Assembly: GCA_947561715.1 (NCBI GenBank)
Contig: OX387199.1
Coordinates: forward strand, 11,909,001-11,973,000
Source: Ascidia mentula
Lineage: Eukaryota; Chordata; Ascidiacea; Phlebobranchia; Ascidiidae
Length of the DNA: 64,000 bases
Reading direction: 5' to 3'
Positions 34,907 through 47,429 of the stretch are shown here, piece after piece. The translations under genes were made by a program, and so were the position numbers. The notes below the pieces were generated by a model. It searched no databases, had not been told where the DNA came from, and saw nothing but the letters and a program-made list of their open reading frames with translations. How positions within the stretch are numbered: position 1 is the stretch's first letter; the number at the start of each line of letters is the position of its first letter.

Positions 34907-36914
34907 CTACAGCTGTGCAGCATTGGCATATAAGTGAAGAAAGTGTAATTTTAGTGCTTTAAGAAACCCTTTTAAGCTAAAGCTTTTAATGTTTTGCGGG
35001 ATGTTATTCCATACTTCTGCGCCTTGGTATTTTATAGTTTTTTTACCTAGTTCAGTGAAAACACGTGGGAGATAATATTGATGTGTGGTTTGACATCGTG
35101 TTATGTGGGTGTGAATGTTTGCTAATGGGGTAAAGTAGTCCTTAAAGGCTGCGGGTAGACGATGATTTTTGTAATTGTAAGCAAATTTACCAAGTTGCAG
35201 CTTGTGCTGTAGATTGACTGGAAGAATTTGTGCTTTAATGTACAGTTGATAGGTGTGGGTGCGAAAGGGACTGTTTGTTATTATGCGAAGCGCTCTATTT
35301 TGCAGGACCACCACTGGATGTAACAATGATGGGCAAACAAAACCCCACGCCAAAAGGCCATAAGACAAATGCGAATGAACAAGTGCGTGATACACTGTTT
35401 GTAATGTACACTGTCCTATGATGTGCTTCAGCTTGTAAAGAATTGCAACGCTTTTTGCAATTTTTTTGCAGGTTGAGTTAACATGTGGGGCCCATGACAG
35501 TGTATCATCAATATGTACACCAAGGTACTTTGTGGTCTTGACTTGCTCTAGTGTGGTGTCATTAATCTTAAGGGTAAAATCAGTATTGTTTGTCTGTTTG
35601 CTGTTTGCGAAGAGCATGAATGTGGTTTTTTTGCAGTTAACTGTTAGTTTGTTCGAATTGAGCCATGTATTAACCTTATCTAGTTCGATATTTGCAGCCT
35701 TTTCTAAATCACTTACATTTTTGCACGACTTGATGAGACATGTGTCATCTGCGAATAATCTTGTGCAGAATGAGGAGGCGCAAGGCAAATCATTTACATA
35801 AATGAGAAACAGAAGTGGTCCTAGAGGAGATCCCTGGGGCACACCACATTCCACGTTACAGACATTGGAGCGGGAATTGCAAATTTTAGTGTATTGTTGC
35901 CTGCCAGTGAGGTAGTTTTCAAAAAAGCTTTTAATTTTTCCCCGGAATCCATAAAACTCCAATTTTTGCAGGATGATTTCGTGGTTGACGGTATCAAATG
36001 CCTTTGATAAATCCAGGAAAATTGCGCATGTTTTTTCTTTGTGATCTGTGGAATTAGCTATATGCTCATAAATTTGTGCGACTGTCAAATCTGTGGAATG
36101 GCCAGGCCTAAATCCATTTTGAAATTTGGTCAGAAGGTCAAATTTTGTTAAGTACTCGGTAACTCTTTTGTGTATAATTATTTCAAAAATTTTGGCAAAA
36201 ACTGGTATAAGCGATATCGGTCTGTAGTTGTTGACATTTTTTTGGTCCCCGCCCTTGAACAATGGTGATATTTGAGACAGTTTAAGGCAACTTGGGTAAC
36301 TTGCTGTTTGAATGCAACAATTAAACAACATGCAAAGAATTGGAGAGATGACTGGTGCTGCTAGTTTTACTAGTTTTATGGGCATGTCATAGGGACCAGG
36401 TGATTTACTTGAATCTAACTGTACAATAGTATTGAAAACTTCATTTATTTCTATGGTGTAAAAAAAGAATGATGATGACGGGCCATTTGTGAGGTATTCT
36501 GCTGGTGATTTAGATGTTGGGGGGACAAGAAGCGCCATATCTTTTCCAATGCTGGTGAAAAAAGTATTGAACGTATTTGCCATGATCAATGGGTCATTTG
36601 TCACTGTACCATTTGTTGTAGTAATTTGTGATATGTGTGTTTTCCCTTTGATGTTGTTTGTAGTTACTTTATTGATAAGTTTCCATGTTTGTTTTGGACT
36701 TGATTTGTTGTGTTCAAACATGACTTTGTAGTAGTTTCTCTTTGCTGCTCGTATGGTTGATTTTAGCTTGCTTGAATATGATTTGTATTTCATTGCATTG
36801 ATTTTTTGTTGGATGTATTTTTTGTAAAGTTTATTTTTATGTTTTATTGATTTCAGGATACCTTTGGTAAGCCAAGGATTTGCCTTGCGCCTGGTTGATA
36901 AAGTTGTATATGGG
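34907..36914 (-). CDS. LINE ORF2 fragment: reverse transcriptase
   Basis: About 669 residues, open from the truncated 5' edge to the stop near 34907. It begins in the endonuclease-RT linker (NPWLTKGILKSIKHKNKLYK), followed by the RT domain: SPLFKGGD and NNYRPISLIP, a NGFRPGHST motif near 36.1 kb, FLDLSKAFDTVNH, GVPQGSPLGPLLFLIYVNDL near 35.8 kb, and the catalytic FADD, whose Asp pair is encoded at 35744-35749. A C-terminal region typical of the Jockey superfamily follows. No stop or frameshift is seen, so the copy is young. There is no start codon of its own. By chance it shares frame with the open minus-strand satellite to its right, so the open frame runs on to 37936 (1009 codons in all). 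Confidence 0.92.
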
Positions 36915-37617
36915 GCTTTATTATACAGTGGAAAACGCTGATACTCCAGTATTGCGTTTGCGGTTGCACAACGTATGTAACTATACGCTTTCAGCACTTG
37001 TCCATTTTGCAGTATATGACTTTTCGATAAAAAATATTTTTTTTCAGTACAAGCTTTATTATACAGTGGAAAACTCTGATACTCCAGTACTGAGTTTGCG
37101 GTTGCACAACGTATGTAACTATGCGATTTCAGCACTTGTCCATTTTGCAGTATATGACTTTTCGATAAAAAATATTTTTTTTCAGTACAAGCTTTATTAT
37201 ACAGTGGAAAACGCTGATACTCCAGTACTGAGTTTGCGGTTGCACAACGTATGTAACCATGCGATTTCAGCACTTGTCCATTTTGCAGTATATGACTTTT
37301 CGATAAAAAATATTTTTTTTCAGCACAAGCTTTATTATACAGTGGAAAACGCTGATACTCCAGTACTGAGTTTGCGGTTGCACAATGTATGTAACTATGC
37401 GATTTCAGCACTTGTCCATTTTGCAGTATACGACTTTTCGATAAAAAATATTTTTTTTCAGTACAAGCTTTATTATACAGTGGAAAACGCTGATACTCCA
37501 GTACTGAATTTGCGTTTGCACAACGTAAGTAACCATGCGATTTCAATACTTGTTCATTTTGCAGTATACGACTTTTCGGTAAAAAATATTTATTTTTAGT
37601 ACAAGCTTTATTATACA

Positions 37618-40600
37618 GTGGAAAACGCTGGTACTCCAGTACTGAGTTTGCGGTTGCACAACGTATGTAACCATGCGATTTCAGCACTTGTCCATTTTGC
37701 AGTATATGACTTTTCGGTAAAAAATATTTTTTTTTGGAACAAACTTTATTATACAGTGGAAAACGCTGATACTCCAGTATTGCTTTTGCGGTTGCACAAC
37801 GTATGTAACTATGCGATTTCAGCACTTGTCCATTTTGCAGTATATGACTTTTCGATAAAAAATAGTTTTTTTTCTGCACAAGCTTTATTATACAGTGGAA
37901 AACGCTGATACTCCAGTACTGAGTTTGCGGTTGCACAACGTATGTAACTATGCGCTTTCAGCACTTGGCCATTTTGCAGTATATGACTTTTCGATAAAAA
38001 ATATTTTTTTTCAGTACAAGCTTTATTATACAGTGGAAAACGCTGATACTCCAGTACTGAGTTTGCGGTTGCACAACGTATGTAACTATGCGCTTTCAGC
38101 ACTTGTCCATTTTGCAGAATATGACTTTTCGATAAAAAATATTTTTTTTCAGTACAAGCTTTATTATACAGTGGAAAACGCTGATACTCCAGTACTGAGT
38201 TTGCGGTTGCACAACGTATGTAACCATGCGATTTCAGCACTTGTCCATTTTGCAGTATATGACTTTTCGATAAAAAATATTTTTTTTCAGTACAAGCTTT
38301 ATTATACAGTGGAAAACGCTGATACTCCAGTACTGAGTTTGCGGTTGCACAACGTATGTAACTATGCGCTTTCAGCACTTGTCCATTTTGCAGTATATGA
38401 CTTTTCGATAAAAAATATTTTTTTTCAGTACAAGCTTTATTATACAGTGGAAAACGCTGATACTCCAGTACTGAGTTTGCGGTTGCACAACGTATGTAAC
38501 CATGCGATTTCAGCACTTGTCCATTTTGCAGTATACGACTATTCGGTAAAAAATATTTTTTTTCAGTACAAGCTTTATTATACAGTGGAAAACTCTGATA
38601 CTCCAGTACTGAGTTTGCGGTTGCACAACGTATGTAACTATGCGATTTCAGCACTTGTCCATTTTGCAGTATATGACTTTTCGATAAAAAATATTTTTTT
38701 TCAGTACAAGCTTTATTATACAGTGGAAAACGCTGATACTCCAGTACTGAGTTTGCGGTTGCACAACGTATGTAACCATGCGATTTCAGCACTTGTCCAT
38801 TTTGCAGTATATGACTTTTCGATAAAAAATATTTTTTTTCAGCACAAGCTTTATTATACAGTGGAAAACGCTGATACTCCAGTACTGAGTTTGCGGTTGC
38901 ACAATGTATGTAACTATGCGATTTCAGCACTTGTCCATTTTGCAGTATACGACTTTTCGATAAAAAATATTTTTTTTCAGTACAAGCTTTATTATACAGT
39001 GGAAAACGCTGATACTCCAGTACTGAGTTTGCGTTTGCACAACGTAAGTAACCATGCGATTTCAATACTTGTTCATTTTGCAGTATACGACTTTTCGGTA
39101 AAAAATATTTATTTTTAGTACAAGCTTTATTATACAGTGGAAAACGCTGGTACTCCAGTATTGCTTTTGCGGTTGCACAACGTATGTAACTATGCGATTT
39201 CAGCACTTGTCCATTTTGGAGTAAATGACTTTTCGATAAAAAATAGTTTTTTTTCTGTACAAGCTTTATTATACAGTGGAAAACGCTGATACTCCAGTAC
39301 TGAGTTTGCGGTTGCACAACGTATGTAACTATGCGATTTCAGCACTTGTCCATTTTGCAGTATATGACTTTTCGATAAAAAATATTTTTTTCAGTACAAG
39401 CTTTAGTATACAGTGGAAAACGCTGATACTCCAGTAATGAGTTTGCGGTTGCACAACGTATGTAACCATGCGATTTCAGCACTTGTCCATTTTGCAGTAT
39501 ACGACTTTTCGGTAAAAAATATTTTTTTTCAGTACAAGCTTTATTATACAGTGGAAAACGCTGGTACTCCAGTATTGCTTTTGCGGTTGCACAACGTATG
39601 TAACTATGCGCTTTCAGCACTTGTCCATTTTGCAGTATACGACTTTTCGACAAAAAATAGTTTTTTTTCTGTACAAGCTTTATTATACAGTGGAAAACGC
39701 AGATACTCCAGTACTGAGTTTGCGGTTGCACAACGTATGTAACTATGCGATTTCAGCACTTGTCCATTTTGCAGTATATGACTTTTCGATGAAAAATATT
39801 TTTTTTCATTACAAGCTTTATTATGCAGTGGAAAAGGCTGATACTCCAGTATTGCGTTTGCGGTTGCACAACGTATGTAACCATGCGATTTCAGCACTTG
39901 TCCATTTTGCAGTATAGGACTTTTCGATAAAAAATATTTTTTTTCAGTACAAGCTTTATTATACAGTGGAAAACGCTGATACTCCAGTACTGAGTTTGCG
40001 GTTGCACAACGTATGTAACCATGCGATTTCAGCACTTGTCCATTTTGCAGTATACGACTTTTCGGTAAAAAATATTTTTTTTTAAGTACAAGCTTTATTA
40101 TACAGTGGAAAACGCTGATACTCCAGTACTGAGTTTGCGTTTGCACAACGTAAGTAACCATGCGATTTCAATACTTGTTCATTTTGCAGTATACGACTTT
40201 TCGGTAAAAAATATTTATTTTTAGTACAAGCTTTATTATACAGTGGAAAACGCTGGTACTCCAGTATTGCTTTTGCGGTTGCACAACGTATGTAACTATG
40301 CGATTTCAGCACTTGTCCATTTTGCAGTATATGACTTTTCGATAAAAAATAGTTTTTTTTTCTGTACAAGCTTTATTATACAGTGGAAAACGCTGATACT
40401 CCAGTACTGAGTTTGCGGTTGCACAACGTATGTAACTATGCGATTTCAGCACTTGTCCATTTTGCAGTATATGACTTTTCGATAAAAAATATTTTTTTCA
40501 GTACAAGCTTTAGTATACAGTGGAAAACGCTGATACTCCAGTAATGAGTTTGCAGTTGCACAACGTATGTAACCATGCGATTTCAGCACTTGTCCATTTT

Positions 40601-42050
40601 GCAGTATACGACTTTTCGGTAAAAAATATTTTTTTTCAGTACAAGCTTTATTATACAGTGGAAAACGCTGGTACTCCAGTATTGCTTTTGCGGTTGCACA
40701 ACGTATGTAACTATGCGCTTTCAGCACTTGTCCATTTTGCAGTATATGACTTTTCGACAAAAAATAGTTTTTTTTCTGTACAAGCTTTATTATACAGTGG
40801 AAAACGCAGATACTCCAGTACTGAGTTTGCGGTTGCACAACGTATGTAACTATGCGATTTCAGCACTTGTCCATTTTGCAGTATATGACTTTTCGATAAA
40901 AAATATTTTTTTTCATTACAAGCTTTATTATGCAGTGGAAAAGGCTGATACTCCAGTATTGCGTTTGCGGTTGCACAACGTATGTAACCATGCGATTTCA
41001 GCACTTGTCCATTTTGCAGTATAGGACTTTTCGATAAAAAATATTTTTTTTCAGTACAAGCTTTATTATACAGTGGAAAACGCTGATACTCCAGTACTGA
41101 GTTTGCGGTTGCACAACGTATGTAACCATGCGATTTCAGCACTTGTCCATTTTGCAGTATACGACTTTTCGGTAAAAAATATTTTTTTTTAAGTACAAGC
41201 TTTATTATACAGTGGAAAACGCTGATACTCCAGTACGGAGTTTGCGGTTGCACAACGTATGTAACTATGCGCTTTCAGCACTTGTCCATTTTGCAGTATA
41301 TGACTTTTCGATAAAAAATATTTTTTTTCAGTACAAGCTTTATTATACAGTGGAAAACGCTGATACTCCAGTACTGAGTTTGCGGTTGCACAACGTATGT
41401 AACCATGTGATTTCAGCACTTGTCCATTTTGCAGTATACGACTTTTCGGTAAAAAATATATTTATTTCAGTACAAGCTTTATTATACAGTGGAAAACGCT
41501 GATACTCCAGTTTTGCGTTTGCGGTTGCACAACGTATGTAACTATGCGCTTTCAGCACTTGTCCATTTTGCAGTATATGACTTTTCGATAAAAAATATTT
41601 TTTTTCAGTACAAGCTTTATTATGCAGTGGAAAACGCTGATACTCCAGTACTGAGTTTGCGGTTGCACAACGTATGTAACTATGCGATTTCAGCACTTGT
41701 CCATTTTGCAGTATATGACTTTTCGGTAAAAAATATTTTTTTTCAGTACAAGCTTTATTATGCAGTGGAAAACGCTGATACTCCAGTACTGAGTTTGCGG
41801 TTGCACAACATATGTAACTATGCGATTTCAGCACTTGTCCATTTTGCAGTATATGACTTTTCGATAAAAAATATTTTTTTTCAGTACGAGCTTTATTATA
41901 CAGTGGAAAACGCTGATACTCCAGTACTGAGTTTGCGGTTGCACAACGTATGTAACCATGCGATTTCAGAACTTGTCCATTTTGCAGTATATGACTTTTC
42001 GGTAAAAAATATTTTTTTTTGGAACAAACTTTATTATACAGTGGAAAACG
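37618..42050 (+). repeat. Segmental duplication of about 8 kb period (first copy)
   Basis: Monomer order in 37618-42050 is repeated at 45494-50065. The offset is 7876 bp at the left, then 8016 bp from about 38.57 kb (one monomer more), then 8015 bp. This takes in the 12-mer and 8-mer units, so it is a third level of organisation over single monomers. Confidence 0.82.
39413..41626 (+). repeat. 8-monomer higher-order repeat (1107 bp), two copies
   Basis: 39413 and 40520, and 39606 and 40713, are spaced by 1107 bp and share a rare taagtttagtatac-type linker change (aagctttagtatac), cattacaagctttattatgc and cagtataggactttt markers. The same pair occurs again at 47429 and 48535 (offset 1106 bp) as part of a duplication of about 8 kb. 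Confidence 0.85.
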
Positions 42051-44111
42051 CTGATACTCCAGTACTGAGTTTGCGGTTGCACAACGTATGTAACTATGCG
42101 CTTTCAGCACTTGTCCATTTTGCAGTATATGACTTTTCGATAAAAAATATTTTTTTTCAGTGCAAGCTTTATTATACAGTGGAAAACGCTGATACTCCAG
42201 TACTGAGTTTGCGGTTGCACAACGTATGTAACCATGCGATTTCAGCACTTGTCCATTTTGCAGTATACGACTTTTCGGTAAAAAATATTTTTTTTCAGTA
42301 CAAGCTTTATTATGCAGTGGAAAACGCTGATACTCCAGTTTTGCGTTTGCGGTTGCACAACGTATGTAACTATGCGCTTTCAGCACTTGTCCATTTTGCA
42401 GTATATGACTTTTCGATAAAAAATATTTTTTTTCAGTACAAGCTTTATTATACCGTGGAAAACGCTGATACTCCAGTACTGAGTTTGCGGTTGCACAACG
42501 TATGTAACCATGCGATTTCAGCACTTGTCCATTTTGCAGTATATGACTTTTCGATAAAAAATATTTTTTTTCAGTACAAGCTTTATTATACAGTGGAAAA
42601 CGCTGATACTCCAGTACTGAGTTTGCGGTTGCACAACGTATGTAACTATGCGCTTTCAGCACTTGTCCATTTTGCAGAATATGACTTTTCGATAAAAAAT
42701 ATTTTTTTTCAGTACAAGCTTTATTATACAGTGGAAAACGCTGATACTCCAGTACTGAGTTTGCGGTTGCACAACGTATGTAACCATGCGATTTCAGCAC
42801 TTGTCCATTTTGCAGTATATGACTTTTCGATAAAAAATATTTTTTTTCAGCACAAGCTTTATTATACAGTGGAAAACGCTGATACTCCAGTACTGAGTTT
42901 GCGGTTGCACAATGTATGTAACTATGCGATTTCAGCACTTGTCCATTTTGCAGTATACGACTTTTCGATAAAAAATATTTTTTTTCAGTACAAGCTTTAT
43001 TATGCAGTGGAAAACGCTGATACTCCAGTACTGAGTTTGCGGTTGCACAACGTATGTAACTATGCGATTTCAGCACTTGTCCATTTTGCAGTATATGACT
43101 TTTCGATAAAAAATATTTTTTTTCAGTACGAGCTTTATTATACAGTGGAAAACGCTGATACTCCAGTACTGAGTTTGCGGTTGCACAACGTATGTAACCA
43201 TGCGATTTCAGCACTTGTCCATTTTGCAGAATACGACTTTTCGGTAAAAAATATTTTTTTTTAGAACAAACTTTATTATACAGTGGAAAACGCTGGTACT
43301 CCAGTATTGCTTTTGCGGTTGCACAACGTATGTAACTATGCGATTTCAGCACTTGTCCATTTTGCAGTATATGACTTTTCGATAAAAAATAGTTTTTTTT
43401 CTGTACAAGCTTTATTATACAGTGGAAAACGCTGATACTCCAGTACTGAGTTTGCGGTTGCACAACGTATGTAACTATGCGCTTTCAGCACTTGTCCATT
43501 TTGCAGTATATGACTTTTCGATAAAAAATATTTTTTTTCAGTACAAGCTTTATTATACAGTGGAAAACGCTGATACTCCAGTACTGAGTTTGCGGTTGCA
43601 CAACGTATGTAACCATGCGATTTCAGCACTTGTCCATTTTGCAGTATACGACTTTTCGGTAAAAAATATTTTTTTTCAGTACAAGCTTTATTATACAGTG
43701 GAAAACGCTGATACTCCAGTTTTGCGTTTGCGGTTGCACAACGTATGTAACTATGCGCTTTCAGCACTTGTCCATTTTGCAGTATATGACTTTTCGATAA
43801 AAAATAATTATTTTCAGTACAAGCTTTATTATACCGTGGAAAACGCTGATACTCCAGTACTGAGTTTGCGGTTGCACAACGTATGTAACCATGCGATTTC
43901 AGCACTTGTCCATTTTGCAGTATATGACTTTTCGGTAAAAAATATTTTTTTTGGAACAAACTTTATTATACAGTGGAAAACGCTGATACTCCAGTATTGC
44001 TTTTGCGGTTGCACAACGTATGTAACTATGCGATTTCAGCACTTGTCCATTTTGCAGTATATGACTTTTCGATAAAAAATAGTTTTTTTTCTGCACAAGC
44101 TTTATTATACA

Positions 44112-47100
44112 GTGGAAAACGCTGATACTCCAGTACTGAGTTTGCGGTTGCACAACGTATGTAACTATGCGCTTTCAGCACTTGGCCATTTTGCAGTATA
44201 TGACTTTTCGATAAAAAATATTTTTTTTCAGTACAAGCTTTATTATACAGTGGAAAACGCTGATACTCCAGTACTGAGTTTGCGGTTGCACAACGTATGT
44301 AACTATGCGCTTTCAGCACTTGTCCATTTTGCAGAATATGACTTTTCGATAAAAAATATTTTTTTTCAGTACAAGCTTTATTATACAGTGGAAAACGCTG
44401 ATACTCCAGTACTGAGTTTGCGGTTGCACAACGTATGTAACCATGCGATTTCAGCACTTGTCCATTTTGCAGTATATGACGTTTCGATAAAAAATATTTT
44501 TTTTCAGTACAAGCTTTATTATACAGTGGAAAACGCTGATACTCCAGTACTGAGTTTGCGGTTGCACAACGTATGTAACTATGCGCTTTCAGCACTTGTC
44601 CATTTTGCAGTATATGACTTTTCGATAAAAAATATTTTTTTTCAGTACAAGCTTTATTATATAGTGGAAAACGCTGATACTCCAGTACTGAGTTTGCGGT
44701 TGCACAACGTATGTAACCATGCGATTTCAGCACTTGTCCATTTTGCAGTATACGACTATTCGGTAAAAAAATTTTTTTTTTTTAGTACAAGCTTTATTAT
44801 ACAGTGGAAAACGCTGATACTCCAGTATTGCGTTTGCGGTTGCACAACGTATGTAACTATACGCTTTCAGCACTTGTCCATTTTGCAGTATATGACTTTT
44901 CGATAAAAAATATTTTTTTTCAGTACAAGCTTTATTATACAGTGGAAAACTCTGATACTCCAGTACTGAGTTTGCGGTTGCACAACGTATGTAACTATGC
45001 GATTTCAGCACTTGTCCATTTTGCAGTATATGACTTTTCGATAAAAAATATTTTTTTTCAGTACAAGCTTTATTATACAGTGGAAAACGCTGATACTCCA
45101 GTACTGAGTTTGCGGTTGCACAACGTATGTAACCATGCGATTTCAGCACTTGTCCATTTTGCAGTATATGACTTTTCGATAAAAAATATTTTTTTTCAGC
45201 ACAAGCTTTATTATACAGTGGAAAACGCTGATACTCCAGTACTGAGTTTGCGGTTGCACAATGTATGTAACTATGCGATTTCAGCACTTGTCCATTTTGC
45301 AGTATACGACTTTTCGATAAAAAATATTTTTTTTCAGTACAAGCTTTATTATACAGTGGAAAACGCTGATACTCCAGTACTGAGTTTGCGTTTGCACAAC
45401 GTAAGTAACCATGCGATTTCAATACTTGTTCATTTTGCAGTATACGACTTTTCGGTAAAAAATATTTATTTTTAGTACAAGCTTTATTATACAGTGGAAA
45501 ACGCTGGTACTCCAGTACTGAGTTTGCGGTTGGACAACGTATGTAACCATGCGATTTCAGCACTTGTCCATTTTGCAGTATATGACTTTTCGGTAAAAAA
45601 TATTTTTTTTTGGAACAAACTTTATTATACAGTGGAAAACGCTGATACTCCAGTATTGCTTTTGCGGTTGCACAACGTATGTAACTATGCGATTTCAGCA
45701 CTTGTCCATTTTGCAGTATATGACTTTTCGATAAAAAATAGTTTTTTTTCTGCACAAGCTTTATTATACAGTGGAAAACGCTGATACTCCAGTACTGAGT
45801 TTGCGGTTGCACAACGTATGTAACTATGCGCTTTCAGCACTTGGCCATTTTGCAGTATATGACTTTTCGATAAAAAATATTTTTTTTCAGTACAAGCTTT
45901 ATTATACAGTGGAAAACGCTGATACTCCAGTACTGAGTTTGCGGTTGCACAACGTATGTAACTATGCGCTTTCAGCACTTGTCCATTTTGCAGAATATGA
46001 CTTTTCGATAAAAAATATTTTTTTTCAGTACAAGCTTTATTATACAGTGGAAAACGCTGATACTCCAGTACTGAGTTTGCGGTTGCACAACGTATGTAAC
46101 CATGCGATTTCAGCACTTGTCCATTTTGCAGTATATGACTTTTCGATAAAAAATATTTTTTTTCAGTACAAGCTTTATTATACAGTGGAAAACGCTGATA
46201 CTCCAGTACTGAGTTTGCGGTTGCACAACGTATGTAACTATGCGCTTTCAGCACTTGTCCATTTTGCAGTATATGACTTTTCGATAAAAAATATTTTTTT
46301 TCAGTACAAGCTTTATTATACAGTGGAAAACGCTGATACTCCAGTACTGAGTTTGCGGTTGCACAACGTATGTAACCATGCGATTTCAGCACTTGTCCAT
46401 TTTGCAGTATACGACTATTCGGTAAAAAATTTTTTTTTTTTTAGTACAAGCTTTATTATACGGTGGAAAACGCTGATACTCCAGTATTGCGTTTGCGGTT
46501 GCACAACGTATGTAACTATACGCTTTCAGCACTTGTCCATTTTGCAGTATATGACTTTTCGATAAAAAATATTTTTTTTCAGTACAAGCTTTATTATACA
46601 GTGGAAAACTCTGATACTCCAGTACTGAGTTTGCGGTTGCACAACGTATGTAACTATGCGATTTCAGCACTTGTCCATTTTGCAGTATATGACTTTTCGA
46701 TAAAAAATATTTTTTTTCAGTACAAGCTTTATTATACAGTGGAAAACGCTGATACTCCAGTACTGAGTTTGCGGTTGCACAACGTATGTAACCATGCGAT
46801 TTCAGCACTTGTCCATTTTGCAGTATATGACTTTTCGATAAAAAATATTTTTTTTCAGCACAAGCTTTATTATACAGTGGAAAACGCTGATACTCCAGTA
46901 CTGAGTTTGCGGTTGCACAATGTATGTAACTATGCGATTTCAGCACTTGTCCATTTTGCAGTATACGACTTTTCGATAAAAAATATTTTTTTTCAGTACA
47001 AGCTTTATTATACAGTGGAAAACGCTGATACTCCAGTACTGAGTTTGCGTTTGCACAACGTAAGTAACCATGCGATTTCAATACTTGTTCATTTTGCAGT

Positions 47101-47429
47101 ATACGACTTTTCGGTAAAAAATATTTATTTTTAGTACAAGCTTTATTATACAGTGGAAAACGCTGGTACTCCAGTATTGCTTTTGCGGTTGCACAACGTA
47201 TGTAACTATGCGATTTCAGCACTTGTCCATTTTGCAGTATATGACTTTTCGATAAAAAATAGTTTTTTTTCTGTACAAGCTTTATTATACAGTGGAAAAC
47301 GCTGATACTCCAGTACTGAGTTTGCGGTTGCACAACGTATGTAACTATGCGATTTCAGCACTTGTCCATTTTGCAGTATATGACTTTTCGATAAAAAATA
47401 TTTTTTTCAGTACAAGCTTTAGTATACAG
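44112..47429 (+). repeat. 12-monomer higher-order repeat (1659 bp), two tandem copies
   Basis: 44112-45770 and 45771-47429 carry the same twelve monomers at a constant 1659-bp offset (also 44804 to 46463, and 45475 to 47134). The junction monomer has the long run of 12-13 T before agtacaagctttatt. The copy at 44760-44830 is the empty version of the site that the LINE occupies at 34431/36915. Confidence 0.88.

Larger units (their letters stand above)
34432..36914 (-). mobile_element. 5'-truncated LINE, CR1/L2-like (Jockey superfamily)
   Basis: A 2483-bp non-LTR retrotransposon fragment on the minus strand. Its 3' end lies on the left and finishes in a short pentamer tail, (gaatt)n on the minus strand, at about 34432-34450. 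Its 5' end is cut off on the right in the linker before the reverse transcriptase, so the endonuclease and any ORF1 are absent. The satellite reads agtacaa on the left and gctttatt on the right. Joined, these give an unbroken monomer, so the insertion neither duplicated nor removed target bases. An empty counterpart exists at 44790/44791. Clade assignment (CR1/L2 rather than Jockey proper) rests on the microsatellite tail, the lack of a target duplication and the motif style, and is moderate. Confidence 0.93.
33753..39412 (+). repeat. 12-monomer higher-order repeat (1659 bp), two copies, first split by the LINE
   Basis: Markers at 33753 and 37895 are 4142 bp apart. Taking out the 2483-bp LINE leaves 1659 bp, the same unit length as the uninterrupted copies at 44112 and 45771. 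Shared markers include cacttggccattttgc, a cagaatatgac variant and the cagtatacgactattcgg variant. The second copy here lacks one monomer relative to the others. Confidence 0.87.

Noticed and set aside
41343-43463. A 706-codon minus-strand frame and a 591-codon plus-strand frame as real repeat-protein genes
   Set aside because: Both are the same 138-bp satellite read on opposite strands. Length follows from 138 being a multiple of 3. Starts fall on GTG or repeated ATG in the monomer, and there is no leader, intron or unique sequence.
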